Shown here: positions 56,480 through 62,203 of the stretch, one piece after another | Position numbering within the stretch: the stretch's first letter is position 1 | Layout of the letters: each line of letters opens with the position of its first letter | From: Betaproteobacteria bacterium | Lineage (GTDB): Bacteria > Pseudomonadota > Gammaproteobacteria > Burkholderiales > Burkholderiaceae_C | Reading direction: 5' to 3' | Length of the DNA: 62,203 nucleotides | Assembly: GCA_025356445.1 (NCBI GenBank) | Contig: JANXSZ010000048.1 | Coordinates: 1-62,203 of the forward strand | The notes under the pieces: generated by a model | Told to the model about the DNA's origin: nothing | Database searches by the model: none | What the model saw: only the letters and a program-made list of their open reading frames with translations | Position numbers and translations under genes: made by a program

Positions 56480-56803
56480 ATGTCCGTCACCCTGACTGAA
56501 GCTGCAGCCCGCCACGTCACCCGCTACCTCACCAAGCGCGGACGGGGCGTGGGCGTGCGTTTGGGCGTCAAGACCACCGGTTGCTCAGGTCTGGCTTACA
56601 AGCTGGAATATGTCGATGATTTCGCACCTGAAGACGTGGTGTTTGAAGACCGTGGTATCAAGGTGCTGGTAGACCCCAAAAGTCTTGCTTACATCGAAGG
56701 CACCCAGCTTGATTTTGTGCGTGAAGGCTTGAACGAAGGTTTCAAATTCAACAACCCTAACGAGCGGGACCGCTGTGGTTGTGGTGAGTCCTTCCGCGTC
56801 TGA
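56480..56803 (+). CDS. iscA: A-type Fe-S carrier IscA
   Basis: Cluster/iron carrier of 107 residues with Cys35 ([14 protein letters not shown]) and the C-terminal pair Cys99 and Cys101 (RCGCGESF). The ATG at 56480 follows the iscU stop directly. A terminator-like hairpin comes 40 bp after its stop. Confidence 0.97.
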   Translation: MSVTLTEAAARHVTRYLTKRGRGVGVRLGVKTTGCSGLAYKLEYVDDFAPEDVVFEDRGIKVLVDPKSLAYIEGTQLDFVREGLNEGFKFNNPNERDRCGCGESFRV

Positions 56804-56843
56804 CCTTTGAGTCTGACCCCCTAAAGACTTTAATTTCTTTGAG

Positions 56844-56867
56844 AAGCCGCCATCAAGGCGGCTTTTT
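56844..56867 (+). terminator. Rho-independent terminator between iscA and hscB
   Basis: AAGCCGCC, ATCAA, GGCGGCTT followed by TTTT: a GC-rich perfect stem with a five-base loop and U-tract, ending 7 bp before the hscB ATG. It would lower expression of hscBA-fdx relative to iscRSUA. Confidence 0.8.
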
Positions 56868-56873
56868 GCCGAT

Positions 56874-57413
56874 ATGAACCTTCAATCCAATGATTTCGAG
56901 CTGTTTGGCGTGACTGTGCGTTTTGCCCAAGACCGTGACAAATTGGATGCCCGTTGGAAAGACCTGCAACGCGAAGCCCACCCTGACAAGTTCGCCGCTC
57001 AAGGCGCAGCCGCTCAGCGCGTTGCCATGCAGTGGTCGGTGCGCATCAACGAGGCCTACCAACGTCTGAAAGACCCGCTCAAACGAGCCGCTTACCTGTG
57101 TGAACTGCACGGCGCACCCGTGAATGCCGAAAGCAACACGGCCATGCCTGGCAGTTTTTTGATGCAGCAAATGGAATGGCGCGAGGCCCTGGACGACGCA
57201 CCCAGCGGCGCTGCGGGGACTGGCACCCTGCAAAGTTTGCTGCAAGAAGTTGTCGTCGCCCATGCTGCGGCGATCCGTGCTGTTGAATCCCTCATTGACG
57301 CCACTCCTGGTACTTCTCCAGATTTCCTCGCCGCCGCACAGCACGTGCGCGCACTGATGTTCATCCAGCGCTTCCAGCGCGATTTAGACGACCGCTTAGA
57401 CCAGCTGGTCTGA
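56874..57413 (+). CDS. hscB: Co-chaperone HscB (J-protein)
   Basis: Brings IscU to HscA. The 179-residue protein has the J-domain HPD motif in [33 protein letters not shown], and a C-terminal helical bundle that contacts IscU. The ATG follows the terminator hairpin by only 7 bp and no clear ribosome binding site is present outside the stem. Confidence 0.95.
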   Translation: MNLQSNDFELFGVTVRFAQDRDKLDARWKDLQREAHPDKFAAQGAAAQRVAMQWSVRINEAYQRLKDPLKRAAYLCELHGAPVNAESNTAMPGSFLMQQMEWREALDDAPSGAAGTGTLQSLLQEVVVAHAAAIRAVESLIDATPGTSPDFLAAAQHVRALMFIQRFQRDLDDRLDQLV

Positions 57414-57433
57414 CGCTCCAGGACAATAAGCCC

Positions 57434-59293
57434 ATGGCATTGCTGCAAATTTCTGAACCTGGCCAAGCGCCTGACCCACACCAACGGCGCATTGCCATCG
57501 GCATCGATCTGGGCACCACCCATTCACTCGTAGCGTCGGTACGCAGCGGTGTCGGTGAATGCCTGCCCGACGAGGCGGGTCGCGTCATCCTGCCCAGCGT
57601 GGTGCGCTATCTGCCGGACAACAAACGTGTGATCGGCTTCGACGCCCACGCAGCCCAAGCTATCGACCCTGAGAACACCATCGCCTCGGTCAAACGTTTC
57701 ATGGGTCGGGGTTTGGCCGACATTGCCCAGCGCGAGAAGTTGCCGTACACCTTCATCGACAAGCCCGGTATGGTTGGCCTGCAAACGGTGCATGGCGAAA
57801 AATCCCCGGTGGAGGTCAGTGCCGACATTCTCGCCACCCTGCGTTACCGTGCTGAAGACACCTTCAACGACGATATTTACGGCGCCGTCATCACCGTACC
57901 CGCCTACTTTGACGACGCCCAGCGCCAAGCGACGAAAGATGCCGCGCAACTCGCGGGCCTGAATGTGCTGCGCCTCATTAACGAGCCTACGGCTGCTGCC
58001 ATCGCCTACGGGCTGGACAACGCTTCCGAAGGCATCTACGCCATCTACGACCTGGGTGGCGGCACGTTTGATATCTCCATCCTGCGCTTAACCCAAGGCG
58101 TGTTCGAGGTGATTGCTGCTGGTGGCGACTCTGCGCTCGGTGGCGATGACTACGACCGCGCCCTGGGTGATTGGGTGCTGACGCAAACCGGTCGCACGGT
58201 GGATACCGCTGCCGATAAAGCCGCCTTGCACATGGCCGCCCGCGTGGCCAAGGAGGCGCTTTCTGCTTCGAATTCGATAGCTTTCCATGCCCATCTGGAA
58301 AGCGGCAACCTTCATTTTGATGTTGCAAATGCAGATTTTGAAGCCATCACCGCCTCGCTGACGGCCCGTACCCTCATCGCGGTGCGGAAAGCGCTGCGTG
58401 ACGCCCAGCTTAGCAAGGACGAAGTGCAGGGCGTGGTCATGGTCGGTGGTTCTACCCGGATGCCACAAATACAGCGTGCCGTGGCCGAATTCTTTGGTCG
58501 CGAGCCGCTCACCAACCTCAACCCGGACGAGGTCGTCGCCCTGGGGGCTGCCATCCAGGCGAACCAACTGGCGGGTAATGTGGGCGCCGGGGATTTGTTG
58601 CTGCTGGACGTGATTCCCTTGTCCCTCGGGATTGAGACCATGGGTGGTTTAGTGGAGCGCATCGTGCCACGCAACCAAACTATCCCCACCGCTATGGCGC
58701 AAGATTTCACTACCTACAAAGACGGCCAAACGGCGTTGGCGCTGCATGTGGTGCAAGGCGAGCGCGACCTTGTGGCCGATTGCCGCAGCTTGGCGCGCTT
58801 CGAGCTGCGTGGCATTCCACCGATGGCTGCAGGTGCGGCGCGCATTCGCGTCACCTTCACTGTCGATGCGGATGGCTTGCTCAGCGTGGCGGCGAAAGAG
58901 CAGGGCAGTGGCGTTGAAGCCAAGATCGACGTGAAGCCTAGTTACGGTCTCTCGGACGAGCAAATCGCCAAGATGCTGCAAGACAGTTTTGCCACTGCGC
59001 AAGAAGACATGTTGGCCCGTGCTCTCGTGGAAGCCCGTGTGGATGCTGACCGTATGCTGATGGCCACCCAGAGTGCGCTGGACGCGGATAGCCAATTGCT
59101 GAGTGACGAGCAGCGTGTTGAGATTGACGCTTTGATGGTGCAATTGCGTGCCACCGTCGCCCAAAGCACCGATGCTAAAACAGTAGAACTGGCGACCGAG
59201 GCCTTGGCCAAAGGCACGGAAGCGTTCGCGGCTGAACGCATGAACCACGGTATCCAGCAAGCACTGTCTGGCAAAAACGTGGCTTCACTTTAA
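57434..59293 (+). CDS. hscA: Fe-S chaperone HscA (Hsp70 family)
   Basis: ATP-dependent chaperone that releases clusters from IscU; 619 residues: [12 protein letters not shown] near residue 24, [39 protein letters not shown] and the substrate domain ([16 protein letters not shown]). A dispersed repeat encodes a stretch near residue 280-296. Confidence 0.97.
   Translation: MALLQISEPGQAPDPHQRRIAIGIDLGTTHSLVASVRSGVGECLPDEAGRVILPSVVRYLPDNKRVIGFDAHAAQAIDPENTIASVKRFMGRGLADIAQREKLPYTFIDKPGMVGLQTVHGEKSPVEVSADILATLRYRAEDTFNDDIYGAVITVPAYFDDAQRQATKDAAQLAGLNVLRLINEPTAAAIAYGLDNASEGIYAIYDLGGGTFDISILRLTQGVFEVIAAGGDSALGGDDYDRALGDWVLTQTGRTVDTAADKAALHMAARVAKEALSASNSIAFHAHLESGNLHFDVANADFEAITASLTARTLIAVRKALRDAQLSKDEVQGVVMVGGSTRMPQIQRAVAEFFGREPLTNLNPDEVVALGAAIQANQLAGNVGAGDLLLLDVIPLSLGIETMGGLVERIVPRNQTIPTAMAQDFTTYKDGQTALALHVVQGERDLVADCRSLARFELRGIPPMAAGAARIRVTFTVDADGLLSVAAKEQGSGVEAKIDVKPSYGLSDEQIAKMLQDSFATAQEDMLARALVEARVDADRMLMATQSALDADSQLLSDEQRVEIDALMVQLRATVAQSTDAKTVELATEALAKGTEAFAAERMNHGIQQALSGKNVASL
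58271..58321 (+). repeat. Dispersed repeat copy F, inside hscA
   Basis: AATTCGATAGCTTTCCATGC, CCATCTGGAAAGCGG, CAACCTTCATTTTGA. GATAGC, ATGCCCA and AAGCGG have the same order and spacing as in copy E, on the opposite strand. It sits in frame in the ATPase domain. Confidence 0.5.
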
Positions 59294-59331
59294 TCCCGCC
59301 ATCAGTGCCACAATTCACAAAAGTACGCCCC

Positions 59332-59670
59332 ATGCCCATCATTAAAATCCTTCCTCACCCCGAATACTGCCCCCAAGGCGCTGAAATCTCAGCCCCTGCG
59401 GGCACCAGCCTTTGCGAAGCCCTGCTGCACAACCACATCAACATCGAACACGCTTGCGACATGAGCGCTGCCTGTACCACCTGCCATGTGGTCGTGCGCG
59501 AAGGCTTTGCGTCCTTGGGTGAATTGGACGACGTGGAAGAAGACCTGCTTGACCGTGCCTGGGGTTTGGAGCCAAATTCACGCCTGAGTTGCCAAGCCTT
59601 TTTGGCGCAAAACAACGTGACGTTGGAAATCCCCAAGTACTCGATCAACCACGCCAAAGAAAATCACTGA
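59332..59670 (+). CDS. fdx: Isc-type [2Fe-2S] ferredoxin
   Basis: Adrenodoxin-like ferredoxin that feeds electrons to cluster assembly; 112 residues with ligand cysteines 42, 48 and 51 (ACDMSAACTTCH) and 87 (RLSCQAF). The ATG at 59332 is chosen as the family start MPIIKILPHP. Last gene of the isc run. Confidence 0.96.
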   Translation: MPIIKILPHPEYCPQGAEISAPAGTSLCEALLHNHINIEHACDMSAACTTCHVVVREGFASLGELDDVEEDLLDRAWGLEPNSRLSCQAFLAQNNVTLEIPKYSINHAKENH

Positions 59671-59702
59671 CCGCGTTTTCATTGACTTACTGAGCCTGCC
59701 TT

Positions 59703-60431
59703 ATGCGCCAAATTGTGCTTGACACTGAAACCACGGGCCTTTCTGCAGAAGGTGGTGACCGCATCATTGAAATCGGTTGTGTAGAGCTGCTTAACCGCAA
59801 GCTCACTGGCAACAACCTGCATTTCTACCTCAACCCAGGGCGTGACAGCCATGAAGAGGCTTTGCGCGTTCACGGCATCAGCAACGAGTTTTTACGCGAC
59901 AAACCCAAGTTTGCTGCCGTAGCCGATGAGTTTCTGGCTTACTTGGGCGGTGCCGAAATCATCATCCACAACGCACCGTTTGACGTGGGCTTTTTGAACA
60001 AAGAGCTGCAACTCACCGGTAAACCGGCGCTAAGCCAATTTGTTGCCAGCGTGACCGACACGTTGGTCATGGCCAAAGAGATGTTTCCCGGCAAGCGCAA
60101 CAGCTTGGATGCCTTGTGCAGCCGCCTGGAGGTGGACAACTCAGGCCGCACTTTGCACGGCGCTTTGCTCGACGCCGAGTTGCTGGCCGATGTGTACATC
60201 AACCTCACGCGCGGCCAGGATGCGCTGTTGATGGAGGGTGACGGCGATGATGAAGTGACCGCTGGCATGGTGGTACCCAAAGTCGACCTCAGCCGTTTCA
60301 CCTTGGCTGTCATCAGCGCCAGCGATCAGGAACAAAAAGCCCATGACGAGGTGCTGACGCAGCTGGACAAATCAAGTAACAAAAAGACGGTGTGGCGCAA
60401 GCTGATGGAACCTGTCACCGCCGCTGCGTAG
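59703..60431 (+). CDS. dnaQ: DNA polymerase III epsilon subunit (3'-5' exonuclease)
   Basis: Proofreading subunit, 242 residues. DEDDh exonuclease motifs: VLDTETTGL (ExoI, residues 5-13), IIHNAPFDVGFLN (ExoII) and HGALLDAELLADVY (ExoIII). The C-terminal tail (about 200-242) would contact the polymerase alpha subunit. It starts 32 bp after fdx and ends 52 bp before the tRNA gene. Confidence 0.96.
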   Translation: MRQIVLDTETTGLSAEGGDRIIEIGCVELLNRKLTGNNLHFYLNPGRDSHEEALRVHGISNEFLRDKPKFAAVADEFLAYLGGAEIIIHNAPFDVGFLNKELQLTGKPALSQFVASVTDTLVMAKEMFPGKRNSLDALCSRLEVDNSGRTLHGALLDAELLADVYINLTRGQDALLMEGDGDDEVTAGMVVPKVDLSRFTLAVISASDQEQKAHDEVLTQLDKSSNKKTVWRKLMEPVTAAA

Positions 60432-60483
60432 GTACGGTTTCGAAAATATATGGCATAATCTAAGGCTTCCTGAATGAACATCA

Positions 60484-60558
60484 GGGCGATTAGCTCAGGG
60501 GTAGAGCACTGCATTCACACTGCAGGGGTCGCAAGTTCGAAACTTGCATCGCCCACCA
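60484..60558 (+). tRNA. tRNA-Val, anticodon CAC
   Basis: Complete cloverleaf with encoded CCA: acceptor GGGCGAT/ATCGCCC, D-arm GCTC..GAGC, anticodon stem CTGCA/TGCAG around the loop TTCACAC (anticodon CAC), T-arm GCAAG TTCGAAA CTTGC, then ACCA. The 3' end borders an integrase gene and is the probable attachment site. Confidence 0.95.
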
Positions 60559-60574
60559 ATTCTTGGTGTCTTGT

Positions 60575-61429
60575 TCAAAAAGATTGCATCTTTTCTACGG
60601 CGTTTCGCGTTTGGCTTGGTGCCAAGTGTGCATAGCGCTCAGTGACTGTAATGGAGCTGTGCCCTAGCAGCTCCTTCACGACATACAAACTTTCCCCAGT
60701 CATAACCAGCCAGCTTGCAAAAGTGTGGCGCAGGTCATGAATGCGGAAATTTTCAATTTTTAGCCGTCTGCACGCCGCCGAGAAGCCTTTTTGCAAGGTT
60801 GTCAATCTGGCGGCGTTTTCCATGGCAAACACCCATTCAGCACTCGGAACCCGGCGATTGACCCAGGCGTGCATGGTGCGCAAGGCGTCCAATGCTTGGG
60901 CGTTAAGCGGGATGGTTCGCCGCTTTCCTGATTTTGTTTCGATGCCTTCCAGATTGAGAGTTTTTCGAGTCCAGTCGATGGCGGTCCACTTGAGCTTCAG
61001 TAGTTCGTTTTTTCGGCATCCTGTTGCTAATGCAAGCCTGATGAAGCTGGGAAGGTGTGGGCGTTTGGCGTAGAGGCTTGCTTCAGCTATCAAGTGGGTT
61101 GCTTCGTCGGTGGTGATCCAGCGGATGCGGGGTTCATCTGATTTGATGCCGATTCGCTCTATGGGGTCTATGAGGTCTGGCCTGTCATGCTCCAGGCGGA
61201 CGAAGTTGATAGCGGCTTGAAATACGCGCAGTTCACGGGCTACGGTTGAAAGCTTTACACAGTCAAGAGTGCGGGCAGCAATGTAGGCACGAATGTGGAT
61301 TCGCTTCAGGTCTTGAATTTTCTTTCCCGTGAAGTGCGGCCGCAGCCTGTTTACACAATAAACGTCACGCCATTTGCTGCGGTGTGTAGTGTTGGATTGG
61401 TAAATTTGTATGGCTTCATCAAAAGTCAT
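60575..61429 (-). CDS. Tyrosine recombinase / phage-type integrase
   Basis: Site-specific recombinase of 284 residues: SAM-like N-terminal domain (about 1-95), catalytic Arg139 (ATGCRKNEL), HDLRHTF (His231, Arg234), LGHSSITVTERYAHL (His257, Tyr266). It ends 16 bp from the 3' end of tRNA-Val and faces it, the usual layout of an element inserted in a tRNA gene. The plain core size fits small genomic islands or prophages. Confidence 0.95.
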   Translation of the reverse strand: MTFDEAIQIYQSNTTHRSKWRDVYCVNRLRPHFTGKKIQDLKRIHIRAYIAARTLDCVKLSTVARELRVFQAAINFVRLEHDRPDLIDPIERIGIKSDEPRIRWITTDEATHLIAEASLYAKRPHLPSFIRLALATGCRKNELLKLKWTAIDWTRKTLNLEGIETKSGKRRTIPLNAQALDALRTMHAWVNRRVPSAEWVFAMENAARLTTLQKGFSAACRRLKIENFRIHDLRHTFASWLVMTGESLYVVKELLGHSSITVTERYAHLAPSQTRNAVEKMQSF

Positions 61430-61436
61430 CAGGTAG

Positions 61437-62057
61437 CTACTTTGCTTTTTCTCTGAATATCATTTTGTCGTTTTTGATTTCAATGTCGAACTTCGATAGG
61501 TAGTTCTGGCCGAGCAAGCCCTGATCGGCATCAAAGCCGACAAGGCCAACGCCGACGGATACAGAGGAAACGCCCAGCGGGCCAGTTGTCACAGATACGT
61601 CTTTTGCCGACCAGCCTTTAAGCTGGCCGTTGGCCGTATTTGAAATTGTGGATTGACTGAACTGTAAGGCGGCTTGACTTGCAAGTTTTTCAGTGACACT
61701 AACAGTCGTTGCACCGGTATCGACCAGGAAGTGAATGGGTTTTCCATTGACGGTGCCATCGACGTAATAGTGACCATCGCTCGCCCTTGGTATGACCAAA
61801 TCACCGGCGGCGGTGATGATGACGGGCTTAGGCTTCATGAAGTGCTTGAAGACACCAAAAACAGTAAAAAACACTGTTGCCCAAACCATGATGATTAGGA
61901 CAGGGTGGGTAGATTTTTTTGCCTTGACAGCATGGTTGACAGAAAAATTTTTCTTATTTTGTCTGGCTGATGTTGAGCGCCTGAATATGGATTTTTCGAC
62001 GTAACCAGTTTTCTTATTCCACCATTCGCGGTGGTAATCCCTGTCTTCAAGTCCCAC
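61437..62057 (-). CDS. Membrane-anchored clan AA aspartic protease (TIGR02281-like)
   Basis: A retropepsin-like protease of 206 residues: basic N-terminal 50 residues, one membrane helix (about 53-71), then a single aspartic protease domain with the catalytic DTGATTVSV (Asp113) and the C-terminal GLLGQNYLSKFDIEI. It is 7 bp upstream of the integrase gene on the same strand, so possibly co-transcribed. Its substrate is unknown. Confidence 0.85.
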   Translation of the reverse strand: MGLEDRDYHREWWNKKTGYVEKSIFRRSTSARQNKKNFSVNHAVKAKKSTHPVLIIMVWATVFFTVFGVFKHFMKPKPVIITAAGDLVIPRASDGHYYVDGTVNGKPIHFLVDTGATTVSVTEKLASQAALQFSQSTISNTANGQLKGWSAKDVSVTTGPLGVSSVSVGVGLVGFDADQGLLGQNYLSKFDIEIKNDKMIFREKAK

Positions 62058-62203
62058 AGTGAATCCCCTGTTTTAGCCTTTGAAGATAACAGATTTGAAT
62101 GTTGAGACGGTAGATAAATCCCTATTTGTTCAGGGTAATTCTGCTTTACATGGCCGTGGGTTTGTAGTTCTTGGTTTTGTGTGAAGCTGCACCCTCGTTT
62201 GTG

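Overview
The window looks like chromosomal DNA from a betaproteobacterium of the Comamonadaceae (Rhodoferax/Polaromonas-like). The protein set, the isc operon order, the ssu operon of the Pseudomonas putida type and a dispersed GCTAC..AAGC.C repeat point there; no marker gene fixes the genus. Genes are densely packed, with many ATGA or TGATG overlaps.

Layout. (1) 1-6.2 kb: a TonB-dependent receptor behind a TPP riboswitch, a secreted alkylsulfatase, then an SDR gene and two overlapping PPC/DUF296 genes, with a divergent LysR gene. (2) 7.2-14 kb: an IclR regulator divergent from a thiolase - acyl-CoA ligase - TRAP transporter operon, probably for import and CoA-dependent breakdown of an unknown organic acid. 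(3) 14-21.7 kb, minus strand: tauE-cysI-DUF934-cysH-cysD-cysN-fdxA-fpr, the sulfate-to-sulfide pathway with a likely ferredoxin electron supply. (4) 21.9-30.8 kb: MFS exporter, periplasmic asparaginase, LysR, orphan ParA-like ATPase, two Thr-rich lipoproteins, an MnmC-like protein and YggX. (5) 30.9-39.7 kb: sbp, ssuEADCBF and metNIQ, that is sulfate, sulfonate and methionine uptake. (6) 39.7-50.3 kb: MFS exporter, cysB, and divergent from it rhodanese - serine acetyltransferase - family 2A encapsulin shell - cysteine desulfurase with a disordered cargo domain - alpha/beta hydrolase - cysTWA. (7) 50.3-60.4 kb: aminotransferase, uvrB, iscRSUA-hscBA-fdx and dnaQ. (8) 60.5-62.2 kb: tRNA-Val(CAC) followed by a tyrosine integrase and an aspartic protease, probably the edge of an integrated element.

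The theme is sulfur. Sulfate esters (alkylsulfatase), sulfate (Sbp/CysTWA), sulfonates (Ssu) and methionine (MetNIQ) enter; CysDNHI reduce sulfate to sulfide; serine acetyltransferase makes the acceptor for cysteine; two cysteine desulfurases draw sulfur back out, IscS for Fe-S clusters and a second one that is very probably packed inside an encapsulin nanocompartment. The encapsulin operon, between cysB and the sulfate permease genes, is the most interesting part. Other points of note are a roughly 55-bp dispersed repeat inside six coding regions, a terminator between iscA and hscB, and a sequence motif shared by three sulfur promoters.
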